A stretch of 49,268 nt of DNA from Puniceicoccales bacterium (GTDB taxonomy: Bacteria; Verrucomicrobiota; Verrucomicrobiia; Opitutales; UBA9783). The notes under the pieces are model-generated. The model did no database searches. It was not told the origin of the DNA and was given only the letters and a program-made list of their open reading frames with translations. Location: positions 1 to 49,268 of the forward strand of contig JAITJL010000027.1 of assembly GCA_031278975.1 (NCBI GenBank). The letters are read 5' to 3'. A program made the translations under genes and the position numbers. Of this stretch, positions 26,588 to 39,509 are shown in pieces; position 1 is the first letter of the stretch; every line of letters begins with the position of its first letter.

Positions 26588-28048
26588 ATGAAAATTTTAA
26601 TGGCTAGTCCAGAATGCTATCCCTATGCCACCGTTGGCGGTTTGGGAGATGTTGTAGGGGCTTTGCCCATTTATTTAAGTCAATTGGGACACGACGTACG
26701 TGTCTGCCTACCCTTGTACGGGGCCATTCAGCCGCAAGATTCTTGGAAAGCCTACGATAACGTTGTGGTGCATTTGGGAGGACACGAAAGAATATGTCGT
26801 ATTTGGGAATATACAAATCGCACTATTGTTTATTATTTTATTGAATACCAACAATATTTCGGACGTTACGAAATTTATGATGGGCCCTGGGGACCACATT
26901 TTGATAATGGTGAACGCTTTGCATTCTTCAGTCGGGCGGTACTTGACCTGTGTTATAGTCTCAAATGGTATCCCGACGTGCTGCATTGCCACGATTGGAC
27001 AACGGGGCTCATTCCAGTTTGCATCAACACGCGCGAATGTAACCAAAAATTGAATCGAACGGCCACCGTTTTTACGATTCATAACCTGGAACATCAAGGC
27101 ATTTTTGCTCCAGATATTCTAGCCTACGCAGGTATACCATTCTCCGAATACCGATGCGACAGTTTAGAATCTGTAGGAACTGTAAACTTCATGAAGGGAG
27201 CACTTTTCCACGCCACAAAATTGACAACCGTAAGTCCCAACTATGCACGTGAGATTCAGACCCATGTGGGGGGATGCGGGCTGCATGCTGTTTTGAAGTT
27301 CAAAGCTGGAGATCTGATCGGTATTCTCAATGGAATCGACAAAAAACTTTGGAATCCAAGCACAGATGCTTTTCTGCCCGCAACCTACTCTGCCAGAAAT
27401 CTAGCGGGCAAAGGTATTTGCAAACAACACTTGCAACGCTATTTTAACTTAAAAATTGATCCCCATGTACCCGTGTACGGTGTTGTTAGCCGTTTGTATT
27501 TCCAGAAAGGGTTCGACATCCTGTTGGATATCCTACCTTCACTTTTATCCAAATTACGCATCCAGATGGTGGTATTGGGGAACGGTGAGGGATCTTGGGA
27601 ACAAAGATTTTGTGAAATTGCCGGCAAATATCCGCAACAATTGGGCGTGTGCATAGGGTTCGACACGTCGCTGGCACACCTTATTGAAGCCGGATCCGAC
27701 CTCTTCGTTATGCCGAGTCGTTTTGAACCCTGCGGTCTTAATCAGATGTATTCCATGCGTTACGGAACCTTACCGATCGTCAGAAACACAGGTGGATTGG
27801 CAGATACCGTTCACTCACTCGATGAAACAACGGGCAAGGGTACGGGCTTTGCTTTCAACGAACTCACGCAGGATGCTTTGGCGAATACCATCGGTTGGGC
27901 TTGCGCCACTTATTATGATCGTCCTCAAACCTTTGCATCCATGCAACAGCAAGCCATGCGCATCGATTTTTCATGGCATAAAGCCGCAAAAGCTTACGAG
28001 CAAGTTTACCAATGGGCCATTCAAGCAAGACGAAAACATATACAGTAA
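26588..28048 (+). CDS. glgA: glycogen synthase (ADP-glucose type)
   Basis: GlgA extends alpha-1,4-glucan from ADP-glucose. I start it at the ATG giving MKILMASPE, 33 codons after an upstream in-frame start, because this matches the family N-terminus; length is then 486 residues, normal for bacterial GlgA. GT5 features include VGGLGDVVGALP (16-27), DVLHCHDWTTGL, the HNLEHQG loop, VSPNYAREI, NGIDKKLWNP, VVSRLYFQKGFD and the donor-site segment MPSRFEPCGLNQ with the RYGTLPIVRNTGGL block. One oddity: the residue aligning with the ADP-glucose-binding Lys15 of the KTGGL motif is Thr15 (ATVGGL). It pairs functionally with glgC at 2.3-3.6 kb and is followed by eno in the same direction. Confidence 0.93.
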   Translation: MKILMASPECYPYATVGGLGDVVGALPIYLSQLGHDVRVCLPLYGAIQPQDSWKAYDNVVVHLGGHERICRIWEYTNRTIVYYFIEYQQYFGRYEIYDGPWGPHFDNGERFAFFSRAVLDLCYSLKWYPDVLHCHDWTTGLIPVCINTRECNQKLNRTATVFTIHNLEHQGIFAPDILAYAGIPFSEYRCDSLESVGTVNFMKGALFHATKLTTVSPNYAREIQTHVGGCGLHAVLKFKAGDLIGILNGIDKKLWNPSTDAFLPATYSARNLAGKGICKQHLQRYFNLKIDPHVPVYGVVSRLYFQKGFDILLDILPSLLSKLRIQMVVLGNGEGSWEQRFCEIAGKYPQQLGVCIGFDTSLAHLIEAGSDLFVMPSRFEPCGLNQMYSMRYGTLPIVRNTGGLADTVHSLDETTGKGTGFAFNELTQDALANTIGWACATYYDRPQTFASMQQQAMRIDFSWHKAAKAYEQVYQWAIQARRKHIQ

Positions 28049-28197
28049 TCCTTTAAAAGAAAACGCGACTGCCACATCATATGTATTCTTTGAATGCCTT
28101 CTTAAATATGTTTCTATAATTGGAAAAATTAGCATGCGCGACCCTAGTCCCCTGAGTTACCGACAACAAATGTATAACGGTGGGCTCATCATTGTAA

Positions 28198-29541
<1,344 letters not shown>

Positions 29542-30051
29542 AGCGTGTAAGTGAATGAAGAACTGTTTTAAGTTGCTTAAAAACTGAGATAGTGTGCACG
29601 GATATGTTTCTCTTAAAGCGATGAATAAAGCGTCGTAGAAGCGTCTAAGCGTGGTGCGTTGTTGCGTAAAATGAAGTAAATAATTTACGCATAAAAGAGA
29701 TATGCATGTAAAAAATATATGACTTTAGAGGCGCTGGGACTCCAAAGTCTTTGTGCAATTGGCAGGTTAATGCCTTTCGTTGGTGGGCAAAGCAGTTGAG
29801 ACACTCAACGTTTTATTCATTTCAAAAACTTTTGTAAGCAGGAGAAGCGTTATGCTCGTTTATCGACCAATGAGGTTGACTGCTTGTTACCTATTTGCAG
29901 GGTTGTGCATTTACGTTCAAAATTATACGCTTCCTCGCTTTCCATGAGATAAAATCATTGGAGGTTGTACAGTAATTTCCAATATTTACTTTAAACCACG
30001 TCGGGGCCATTATGCGTCCGGAACAGGTACGCGCTGTGACTGAATCCCATC
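29542..30051. other. intergenic region between eno and the ATP synthase block
   Basis: About 510 bp between convergent transcription units with no convincing gene. Two weak hairpins are visible: TTTTAAG/CTTAAAA around 29566-29582, just after eno and possibly its terminator, and GACTTT...AAAGTC at 29721-29749. No tRNA or known RNA was recognised. Confidence 0.4.
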
Positions 30052-30444
30052 TCAAGCAATGCGTTCCAAAAAAAATGCAGGTGGCTTAATCAATTGCCGT
30101 TGCCGATTAATAAAAGCGTGTACCGTATAACCTTTAGCGAGGAGAAAATCTTGACGCAAAAGCGTGTAAGTTAGCGTAAAACGTGCATGCAATTTTTCGA
30201 TTGGAGGATGCAATATAATTTTGATACAATCATCAAAAAATGCAGGCGATTTATATTGCAAGTGAGCTTCAACAACGGGCAAAGCAAATCCGTCAGCTTC
30301 CATTTGTTTGTAATCTAATCCCAAAAATCGTAGCCATTCTACGCGTACCAATTCTAGCCATACGAAGTAGCTGCTGTGGTGTGCAACGCCCATCGCATCC
30401 GTTTCAGCATATCTTACCCGTATGGAAGTTTCAAAATCCGCCAT
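30052..30444 (-). CDS. YbgC-like acyl-CoA thioesterase (hotdog fold)
   Basis: A 130-residue single hotdog-fold protein with the YbgC/4-hydroxybenzoyl-CoA thioesterase motif RVRYAETDAMGVAHHSSYFVW, in which Asp and the following His residues are catalytic. The family hydrolyses short acyl-CoAs or acyl-ACPs and is often near tol-pal genes. Here it is the last gene of the ATP synthase operon: its ATG overlaps the atpC stop by one base (TGATG), so it is translationally coupled. A TTG one codon earlier is also in frame. The usual tol-pal context is missing. Length is normal and the frame intact. Confidence 0.85.
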   Translation of the reverse strand: MADFETSIRVRYAETDAMGVAHHSSYFVWLELVRVEWLRFLGLDYKQMEADGFALPVVEAHLQYKSPAFFDDCIKIILHPPIEKLHARFTLTYTLLRQDFLLAKGYTVHAFINRQRQLIKPPAFFLERIA

Positions 30445-30860
30445 CAACGCTTAATTTGTTTTGTAAGCTGCTGAGCCAATTGGAATCGAAACATTTTGTC
30501 CAAACGTTCCAATTCTTCGGTATTGGCACCTTGCTCTTTTTTAGCTTTTTCAAGAGCTTCCTGTGCACGACGTACAGCCGCATCAATCGAACTTGCATCC
30601 AAAACTTGTACATCGATGGCGGCTTCCGTGAGGAGTATTAATTGATCTTTTCTTAACCTAAAAAAACCTGTGTCGACGGCAATCGAATTTGTCTGGCCAT
30701 TAATTTTATAAATAGCCGCACCGGGCTCCAAAAGGCCTACGATGGGCAAATGATCTTCAAGAATCTCTATTTCTCCCAAAACTGTGGGTAATATTACCGA
30801 AGTAACTTTACCTTCAAAAACAATTTTTTCAGGAATAACAATTTTAAGCAAAAAACCCAT
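30444..30860 (-). CDS. atpC: ATP synthase F1 subunit epsilon
   Basis: The 138-residue product has the N-terminal beta-sandwich (LKIVIPEKIVFEGKVTSVIL, VLGEIEILEDHLPIVGLLEPG) and a C-terminal two-helix region (residues about 85-138, rich in Ala, Glu and Lys), so the full epsilon with its regulatory helices is present. It couples rotation of gamma to the c-ring and inhibits ATP hydrolysis. It begins 4 bp after atpD and its stop overlaps the start of the thioesterase gene. The initial Met is followed by a short family-typical strand. Intact. Confidence 0.93.
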   Translation of the reverse strand: MGFLLKIVIPEKIVFEGKVTSVILPTVLGEIEILEDHLPIVGLLEPGAAIYKINGQTNSIAVDTGFFRLRKDQLILLTEAAIDVQVLDASSIDAAVRRAQEALEKAKKEQGANTEELERLDKMFRFQLAQQLTKQIKR

Positions 30861-30864
30861 AGAA

Positions 30865-33184
<2,320 letters not shown>

Positions 33185-33188
33185 AGAA

Positions 33189-34721
33189 TCACGCCTTCGT
33201 TTGTTGCCAGTTATTGAAAATTTGTTCCAATTGGTTTGCAAGCGGTTCCGTCAATTCCTTTGCGGCATGCAGTTGACGCATCCAATCTTTTTGTAAATTC
33301 AAAAAATGGTCATTCAAATGAGCGATAACATCGGGCATTTTTTCAATTTCAACCGCATCGAAATAGCCTTTTTGGGTGGCCCACAAAATGGCCACTTGAA
33401 ATGCAACATACCTATCCTTATGAACTCCCTGCTTTAATATTTCAATGATACGTTTGCCACGCTCCAGCTGATGTCGCGTTTTTGCGTCCAAATCGGATCC
33501 AAATTGCGTAAAAGCCTGCAATTCTTGATATTGAGCCATTTCGAGCTTCAATTGACCTGCAACTTTTTTTAATGCCTTAATCTGCGCTGCCGATCCAACA
33601 CGCGATACAGAAATGCCCACCGATATGGCCGGTCGTATACCTTGGTTAAACAAATCTGTTTCTAAAAATAATTGTCCATCCGTGATGGAAATGACATTGG
33701 TCGGAATGTAAGCGGAAACGTCACCGGCTTGCGTTTCAATGATGGGCAAGGCTGTCAATGAACCATCCCCATAATCGGCATTTAATCTGGCAGAACGCTC
33801 CAATAATCGGGAATGTAAATAGAATACATCGCCTGGGAAAGCCTCACGTCCGGAAGGTCGTTTTAACACCAGTGAAATTTGGCGATACGCCACCGCATGT
33901 TTCGACAAATCATCGTACACAATAAGCGCATCCATACCATTTTGCATAAAATATTCTCCCATGGCGGTACCCGCATAAGGAGCGATGTATTGATTGGCTG
34001 CATTATCGGAAGCGGAAGCGGACACAACAATGGTATATTCTAAAGCACCGTAATCTTCCAACACTTTAAGCGTACGTGCAATCGTCGCATTTTTCTGGCC
34101 AATCGCCACGTAAATCGAATAAATGGGTCGAAAATTGGTATCCCCACTTGCAAGACCTTCGCGATTCAACTTCGCTTGATGTAAAATGGTATCCAAGGCA
34201 AGCGTCGTTTTACCCGTAGAGCGGTCGCCGATAATCAATTCCCTTTGACCGCGTCCAATGGGAAACATGGCATCTACAGACAATATACCCGTCTGCAAAG
34301 GTTGATTGACCGACTTGCGTGCAATAATTCCGGGAGCAATTTTTTCAACCGGGTATCTTGCTTCGGCTTTTATTTCACCCTTACCGTCTAGAGGTTGACC
34401 CAAAGCATCCACAACGCGTCCCAATAAAGATTTTCCAACCGGCACCGACAGAAGTAAGCCGGTCGTTTGACACGCGTCTCCAACTTTTAGGAAACTGGTA
34501 TCTCCCAGCAAAACGATACCCACTTCATCTTCTTCCAAGTTGAAAGCAATACCGTACACGCTGTGAGGGAAAGACACCATTTCATTGTACATCACATTGG
34601 ATAATCCTTCCACTTTCGCAACGGAATCCGCCAACGAAATTACTTTGCCCACGTTGGAATGAATCGACGTTGTTTCGAATGCCTCAATTGTCTCTTTTAT
34701 ATCTGCAAGAATTGCCATCAT
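33189..34721 (-). CDS. atpA: ATP synthase F1 subunit alpha
   Basis: The non-catalytic nucleotide-binding subunit. I start it at the ATG at 34721, whose ATGA overlaps the TGA of atpH, so the two are coupled; a start 19 codons upstream would run deep into atpH. Length is 510 residues. The P-loop is [11 protein letters not shown] (Ser where most have Gln), Walker B is [12 protein letters not shown], followed by the [29 protein letters not shown] block. The arginine finger lies in [15 protein letters not shown]. The C-terminal helical domain is complete (residues about 385-510). Conserved and intact. Confidence 0.96.
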   Translation of the reverse strand: MMAILADIKETIEAFETTSIHSNVGKVISLADSVAKVEGLSNVMYNEMVSFPHSVYGIAFNLEEDEVGIVLLGDTSFLKVGDACQTTGLLLSVPVGKSLLGRVVDALGQPLDGKGEIKAEARYPVEKIAPGIIARKSVNQPLQTGILSVDAMFPIGRGQRELIIGDRSTGKTTLALDTILHQAKLNREGLASGDTNFRPIYSIYVAIGQKNATIARTLKVLEDYGALEYTIVVSASASDNAANQYIAPYAGTAMGEYFMQNGMDALIVYDDLSKHAVAYRQISLVLKRPSGREAFPGDVFYLHSRLLERSARLNADYGDGSLTALPIIETQAGDVSAYIPTNVISITDGQLFLETDLFNQGIRPAISVGISVSRVGSAAQIKALKKVAGQLKLEMAQYQELQAFTQFGSDLDAKTRHQLERGKRIIEILKQGVHKDRYVAFQVAILWATQKGYFDAVEIEKMPDVIAHLNDHFLNLQKDWMRQLHAAKELTEPLANQLEQIFNNWQQTKA

Positions 34722-35098
34722 GATTTTTTTAATTTTTGCGTTAATGCTTTCAATTGACCCTGAATTGAGCGATCCCAAACCCAGTCTCCGTGCTTAATTT
34801 TTATGCCACCCACCAATTGCGGATTCTCTTGATAAACAATTTGACACGACACCTCCTTAAAAATGGACATCATCTGTTCTCTATTTAAATATCCTGCATA
34901 CTCTACGCAAAGACAATGTTGCGTATGAATCTTACGCAAACATGTCCAATAATAATGTAAAACTTCCTTAATGGAACGAGGGTAACGCGACTGCAGGAAC
35001 GTTAAAACATGCTTTACTCTCTCCAGGTATCGATCCTCTTCATGCGCAAAAGAAAGTTCTGCCAGACGGCCAATAAGCGCTTTGTGTTTTTTGTCCAT
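34718..35098 (-). CDS. atpH: ATP synthase F1 subunit delta, short
   Basis: Subunit delta caps F1 and links it to subunit b. The 126-residue product is shorter than the usual 170-180. The C-terminal signature [20 protein letters not shown] (about 92-111) followed by a short helix is present, and position between atpF and atpA is canonical. The N-terminal six-helix domain appears reduced to about 75 residues. No frameshift is seen upstream: the gene begins 3 bp after atpF. So a genuinely short delta is more likely than a truncation. It overlaps the atpA start by 4 bp. Confidence 0.85.
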   Translation of the reverse strand: MDKKHKALIGRLAELSFAHEEDRYLERVKHVLTFLQSRYPRSIKEVLHYYWTCLRKIHTQHCLCVEYAGYLNREQMMSIFKEVSCQIVYQENPQLVGGIKIKHGDWVWDRSIQGQLKALTQKLKKS

Positions 35099-35101
35099 AT
35101 T

Positions 35102-35662
35102 TTAAAACTTTTCTTCCCGGAGCGCTTCCAAAGCTTGTTTGTTAAGGGATGCCTTTACCTCATCCGTTAAAGAACTTTGCAGTATACGTTCTGTCGTTGC
35201 AATGACCAGGTCAACCACTTCTGCACGTGCTTCTGTAATCATTTGTTTTCGCTCCATTTCCATAGAATCTTTAGCTTGCGAAAACATTTGATTGATTTTT
35301 CTTTCGGTTGCTTCTTTTTGTTCATGCAAATAAATTTCGCTCTCCTTTTTTGTCCGTTCAAGCAGTTTTTGTGCATCTTCCTGAGCCTGTTTTATGACCT
35401 TAAGGCGGTCTTGTTCCGCAGATACCAATTGAGCTTTCATTTCTTCGGCATATTGTAAGCCTTCCGAAATTTTTCGCTGACGTTCTTCGACTGTTTTTAG
35501 CACCGGCTTTAGAGCAAAGCGGTACAACAAATAAGTAACCACGCAGAAATTAATGACCTGCGCAAATAATAAATCTCCCCGCACACCAAACGTATCCATC
35601 AAGTGCATGAAACCAGAAGATTCACTTGCAGGGCTTGCAAGATCCGCAATGAAATGCATCAT
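35102..35662 (-). CDS. atpF: ATP synthase F0 subunit b
   Basis: The peripheral stalk. The 186-residue protein has an N-terminal periplasmic segment, one membrane helix (about 31-49, FAQVINFCVVTYLLYRFAL) ending in KPV, and a long charged, heptad-rich coiled coil to the C-terminus. This is the classic b layout. The 28-residue N-terminal extension before the helix is slightly long. Only one b gene is present, so the stalk is a homodimer. It lies between atpE and atpH in canonical order; the start ATG is preceded by a purine-rich sequence. Confidence 0.93.
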   Translation of the reverse strand: MMHFIADLASPASESSGFMHLMDTFGVRGDLLFAQVINFCVVTYLLYRFALKPVLKTVEERQRKISEGLQYAEEMKAQLVSAEQDRLKVIKQAQEDAQKLLERTKKESEIYLHEQKEATERKINQMFSQAKDSMEMERKQMITEARAEVVDLVIATTERILQSSLTDEVKASLNKQALEALREEKF

Positions 35663-35690
35663 AACTTTTTCGTGGTATGAGACGGATTAT

Positions 35691-35921
35691 TTACCCTTGA
35701 TATAAGAATAGAGCATAAAATGCCACGGCTTCTGCCAACGCCATACCCAAAATGGATTGGACTAAAATTTTGCCCGACACACTTGGATTACGCCCTACCA
35801 TTTCTACAGCCTTCATACCTACAAACCCGACACCCAGTGCTGCACCAAAGCAACCTAATGCGGCCGTTAATCCACGTCCAATGTCTCCCGTTGTTTGAGC
35901 TATTTGTATTATATCCATCAT
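35691..35921 (-). CDS. atpE: ATP synthase F0 subunit c
   Basis: The proteolipid rotor ring. The 76-residue protein has two membrane helices joined by the conserved polar loop (GRNPSVSGK). The ion-binding Glu is in the second helix (LAEAVAFYALFL). The residues around it (AEAVAFY) lack the Ser/Thr pattern of Na+-binding c subunits, so I infer H+ coupling. The Gly-rich first helix (GCFGAALGVGFVG) is typical. It sits between atpB and atpF. Intact. Confidence 0.94.
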   Translation of the reverse strand: MMDIIQIAQTTGDIGRGLTAALGCFGAALGVGFVGMKAVEMVGRNPSVSGKILVQSILGMALAEAVAFYALFLYQG

Positions 35922-35993
35922 AATTATATCCTTTTATTCTAAATTATATATAACGTGCAGACTCGCCCGGCACAAGCTTTTATGCAAGAACGA

Positions 35994-36851
35994 TTATGCC
36001 TCCTCCTCGTGGTTGCATATGAGTCCAATATAAACTGCCGTCAATAAGGTAAAGACAAAAGCTTGAATCGCACCAATGAGTATCTCCAAAAAATAAAACG
36101 GTATGGGGACAACCCATTTCGTCCACGGCGATAACGTCATAATGTTGTTGATTAGATTTTCTCCCCCAAAAACATTGCCGTAAAGACGAAAAGAAAGCGA
36201 AACAAGGCGAAATAAAATGGAAATGCATTCAATAAAACCAACGCCCAAGAAGATGAAAAATAAGAAACTGTAGATACCCAAAGAAACTTCATTACGGTCG
36301 GCTTTGTTGCCAAAAATATGCATAATGGAACCTTTTATGCCGGCAAATCGCAGTATGCAGTAAAACCACGCTACGAAGGAAACAATAGCCAGCGCAAGAG
36401 GTGCATTGAGGTCTGCATTGGAAGGACGGAAAAAATAAAGAAAGTGATCGTGTTGGTAAGCACCTATCGTGGTAACTCCCGGCAATAAACTGCTCCAATT
36501 GTGCATTAGAATGTAGACGAAAAAACCTACCAATAAAGGGAATGTTGCTTTTGCCGCCTTATGGCCTACGATGGGGACTATAATTTGATAAACATTGTCA
36601 ATAATCCCTTCGACAACAATTTGCCCACGTTCCGGTATCAATTGAGGACGTCCCACGGCATACCGAACGACGGCGATGATGACCAAAGAGACGAGCCATG
36701 TGTACAGCATTCCGTTGGTTATGGGAAAATTCCAGACAGAAAACAAGACGTATGCCTTTGGACTCACAGCCGACTCGGCATGCAAATTGCAAAATCCACC
36801 TAAAAGTGAAAAAATACAAAAAGCAACCAATCGCCTCCCCTTTAGAAACAT
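35994..36851 (-). CDS. atpB: ATP synthase F0 subunit a
   Basis: The proton-channel subunit. The 285-residue protein has an N-terminal hydrophobic segment resembling a signal peptide (about 9-24, ending HAES), then five to six membrane helices. The essential Arg is in SLSFRLYGNVFGGENLI and the C-terminal helix contains the conserved QAFVFTLLTAVYIGL. The start may be the ATG at 36851 or a TTG at 36830, which follows an AAAGGGGAGG ribosome-binding-like block closely. A strong promoter (36860-36889) would start transcription only a few bases before 36851, which favours the TTG or a near-leaderless message. It heads the atpBEFHAGDC operon. Confidence 0.93.
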   Translation of the reverse strand: MFLKGRRLVAFCIFSLLGGFCNLHAESAVSPKAYVLFSVWNFPITNGMLYTWLVSLVIIAVVRYAVGRPQLIPERGQIVVEGIIDNVYQIIVPIVGHKAAKATFPLLVGFFVYILMHNWSSLLPGVTTIGAYQHDHFLYFFRPSNADLNAPLALAIVSFVAWFYCILRFAGIKGSIMHIFGNKADRNEVSLGIYSFLFFIFLGVGFIECISILFRLVSLSFRLYGNVFGGENLINNIMTLSPWTKWVVPIPFYFLEILIGAIQAFVFTLLTAVYIGLICNHEEEA

Positions 36852-36859
36852 ATGTATTA

Positions 36860-36889
36860 ATTATAACAAAGTTTTTTGTGAAATGTTAA
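36860..36889 (-). promoter_or_regulatory. sigma70 promoter of the ATP synthase operon
   Basis: On the minus strand: TTAACA, an 18-bp spacer, and a perfect TATAAT. It lies directly upstream of atpB and is the best -10 seen in the window. Transcription would begin near 36853, almost at the atpB ATG. Confidence 0.6.
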
Positions 36890-37045
36890 GCTTTTTTTAC
36901 ACTTTTATGAAATAAATGGACGTATATGGGTTACTAGAATTTTTTGTTTCACTCCATTTTCACATCTTCTTCAGCCATCTAATCGACACAAAAGAGCAAA
37001 AATAGACGTGGACATCTCACCTATTTCATGCTGTTATCGTAAAAC

Positions 37046-37864
37046 ATGTTGGCCTATTGGATGCATCAATTGGATCCTTTTATGGTGCGATTTCCATCGG
37101 GGTTTTTCCTGGAAGGCATTCGCTGGTATGGTTTCGCTTACTTTTTGGGGTTTTGGGTAGCGTGGCTCACATTAAAGATCTTCACGCATCACCGCATGCT
37201 TATTTTATCGCCAGAGCAACAACAGTCGCTATTGTTTTATTTGCTGTTAGGCGTTTTGGTGGGAGGCAGACTGGGGTATGTACTCCTCTATGATTTCCCG
37301 TATTACTTACGTCATCCCCAACAAATCATTGCATTTTGGCAAGGAGGTATGTCGAGCCATGGTGGTTTTGTGGGCGTATACGTGGCACTTTTAGGGTTGA
37401 GTAAAAAATACAAATTGTGCTTATATTCTTTGGCGGATCTGGTTGTTTGTTTGGTACCCATGGGAATTTTTTTCGGTCGTCTGGCCAATTTTGTGAATGC
37501 CGAAACGGTCGGTCGCATTACGGATGTTCCGTGGGCCGTTCTGTTTCCCAATAATCCGTTTCCAAGGCATCCTTCGCAATTATACGAGGCTTTTGGTGAA
37601 GGTATCGGGTTATTTATATGGACGCAGGTAAGCATTTGGAAAACACGCCGCGTTCGAGCATTTCCAGGGAAATTAACGGGAGAAATTTTGGTCTATTACG
37701 GGTTTGTTCGTATCTTTTTGGAATGCTTTAGAGAACCGGATGCGTCCCTTATACTTGGCATTTCACGCGGACAATTTTATTCCATTTTTTTAACACTTGC
37801 GGGCATATTACTTATGCTCCATGCTCACAAAAGAATCCCCACCAACAATGTTTTTAAACTTTAA
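37046..37864 (+). CDS. lgt: prolipoprotein diacylglyceryl transferase
   Basis: Lgt attaches diacylglycerol to the lipobox Cys of prolipoproteins in the inner membrane. The 272-residue protein has about seven membrane segments and the family blocks GIRWYGFAYFLGF, GGRLGYVLLYDF, FWQGGMSSHGGFVG, the signature GIFFGRLANFVNAETVGR with the essential Arg and Asn, PRHPSQLYEAFGEG, and FREPDA near the end. The lipoprotein-type M16 peptidase at 5.8-8.6 kb is an expected substrate. It is divergent from atpB and overlaps the start of the downstream protease gene by 17 bp, so the two are coupled. Confidence 0.95.
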   Translation: MLAYWMHQLDPFMVRFPSGFFLEGIRWYGFAYFLGFWVAWLTLKIFTHHRMLILSPEQQQSLLFYLLLGVLVGGRLGYVLLYDFPYYLRHPQQIIAFWQGGMSSHGGFVGVYVALLGLSKKYKLCLYSLADLVVCLVPMGIFFGRLANFVNAETVGRITDVPWAVLFPNNPFPRHPSQLYEAFGEGIGLFIWTQVSIWKTRRVRAFPGKLTGEILVYYGFVRIFLECFREPDASLILGISRGQFYSIFLTLAGILLMLHAHKRIPTNNVFKL

Positions 37865-39200
37865 ACCTCTTTCGACACTTTGGATCTCGATCCTTCTACT
37901 ACCCATGCATCCACTGCGGGGAGCCCATAAAGTGCTATGCATTCCCCTTCGGGGTCCCATAGATTATACCCAAGAGTGTATCGTGAAACGTGGCTTAAAA
38001 ACTGCCGAAAAACTTCACTGCAAAGGGGTTATTCTAGACATCCACACACCCGGAGGTCGTTTGGACAACACGCTCCATATCCTGCAACTGCTTGAAAGGT
38101 ATAGGGGTAAAAAGGTTGCTTACATCAACACGGAGGCTATTTCTGCGGGTTCTTACATTGCTATGGTCTGCGACCTGATTTATTTCCATCCCACCGGTAT
38201 TGTGGGTGCCGCTGCCGTTATCGACGAACGGGGACAGTCGCTTGATCCAACGCTGCAGAAAAAAATGGACAGTTATCTGCTGGCGCGCATGCGTTCCTAC
38301 ATAAATGGGACCTATCGATACAACGTCCAACGGGCTATGCTGGATGCAAATTACATCTTAACGATAGATGGAAAAACCTTAAAACGCAAAGACGAGTTGT
38401 TAACGCTTACCGCACAAGAAGCCTGCCGTTTGTACGGACATCCTCCTAACCCATTGCTGGGAAACGGTATTGTTGGTTCGACGGAAGCATTGGCTACAGC
38501 CGCATTTGGCAATGATGTGGATGTGGCCCCATTTCAATTAACCGGCTTTGAAAGTCTTGCAAAATATCTTATGCCCTATGTCCCTTTCCTATCCGCCATC
38601 GGTTTTTTATGTTTATTCATCGAATTTAAAACTCCAGGTTTTGGACTTTTCGGCTGCCTGGGGGTCATTTGTATGATGCTGCCTCTGTGGGTAAATTTTT
38701 TGGCAGGACTCGCCGGCACAGAAGTTTTCTTCATGCTGCTCCTGGGCGTACTCTGCATCCTCCTGGACGTGTTCTACGTCGGGTCCATCTTTGCAACTTG
38801 CCTGGGACTAATACTGATCTTGGGAAGTTTATGGTGGAGTTACATGGATATTTGGCCTCATGAAAGCATTGCTCTAAAAAGTGTCTTTGCGCCCACGAAA
38901 GACTTTTTATGCGCAGGCATCCTGTTTTTAATAGGTCTTATCTTTTTGTGGAAGCGAGGTTTTTTAAAGAAAAGTTTTAAATATCTGCAACTGACCCAAC
39001 AAGTCCATGGAATGTTACAGGTTAGAAAAGATTTCATTGGCAAGGAAGCAACTGTCCTAAGCCCGCTCATACCGTACGGGAAAGTATGCGTGGAGGACCA
39101 GATTTTGGAAGCACATCTACTGAGCGGTTCCGCTCAACCGGGAGAACGCGTCATTCTCATCGGTTACCAGAATTTTTCTTACATTGCCGTCAAGAAATGA
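37848..39200 (+). CDS. NfeD/ClpP-class membrane serine protease
   Basis: A 450-residue protein from the ATG at 37848 (an in-frame ATG at 37821 is the alternative). It has an N-terminal signal segment, a ClpP/crotonase-like protease domain (about 25-210) with LDIHTPGGRLDNT and TEAISAGSYIAM containing the nucleophile Ser, and a candidate general-base Lys in LQKKMDSY. Four to five membrane helices follow (about 225-370), with the SPFP-type GFLCLFIEFKTPGFG segment, then a C-terminal NfeD OB-fold domain (about 385-450, GKEATVLSPLIPYGKVCVED). Such proteins cleave stomatin partners or membrane peptides and are linked to membrane quality control. The first 17 bases overlap lgt. Confidence 0.88.
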   Translation: MFLNFKPLSTLWISILLLPMHPLRGAHKVLCIPLRGPIDYTQECIVKRGLKTAEKLHCKGVILDIHTPGGRLDNTLHILQLLERYRGKKVAYINTEAISAGSYIAMVCDLIYFHPTGIVGAAAVIDERGQSLDPTLQKKMDSYLLARMRSYINGTYRYNVQRAMLDANYILTIDGKTLKRKDELLTLTAQEACRLYGHPPNPLLGNGIVGSTEALATAAFGNDVDVAPFQLTGFESLAKYLMPYVPFLSAIGFLCLFIEFKTPGFGLFGCLGVICMMLPLWVNFLAGLAGTEVFFMLLLGVLCILLDVFYVGSIFATCLGLILILGSLWWSYMDIWPHESIALKSVFAPTKDFLCAGILFLIGLIFLWKRGFLKKSFKYLQLTQQVHGMLQVRKDFIGKEATVLSPLIPYGKVCVEDQILEAHLLSGSAQPGERVILIGYQNFSYIAVKK

Positions 39201-39509
39201 AAAATGTTGCCACAAAATAGCAGGGTATCAAGTAAAAATACTAGGTACATTGCGTAACGTTGAAAATGATCCACATTTTGAGTTTTTACATTATTAGAGA
39301 TAAGTTGCATGTTACCAATACCAGGTTATTGTGTTCTTAATTTTTTAATTTATGCCAAAGCTCTGGAATGATCAAAATGCACGAAGGTATATAATAAAAA
39401 TAATCTCAACTAACTGATATTGTACATGGACAGTTTTTACTCTAAATCATGTAATTTGCCGATGCATTATATGCTAGCGTGTTAACAACACCCGTCGGCA
39501 CAACGGCTT
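39201..39509. other. intergenic region between convergent protease and recJ genes
   Basis: About 310 A/T-rich bases between two convergent genes. No open frame, tRNA or strong hairpin with a U-tract was found; it should contain terminators for both flanking genes. Confidence 0.4.
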
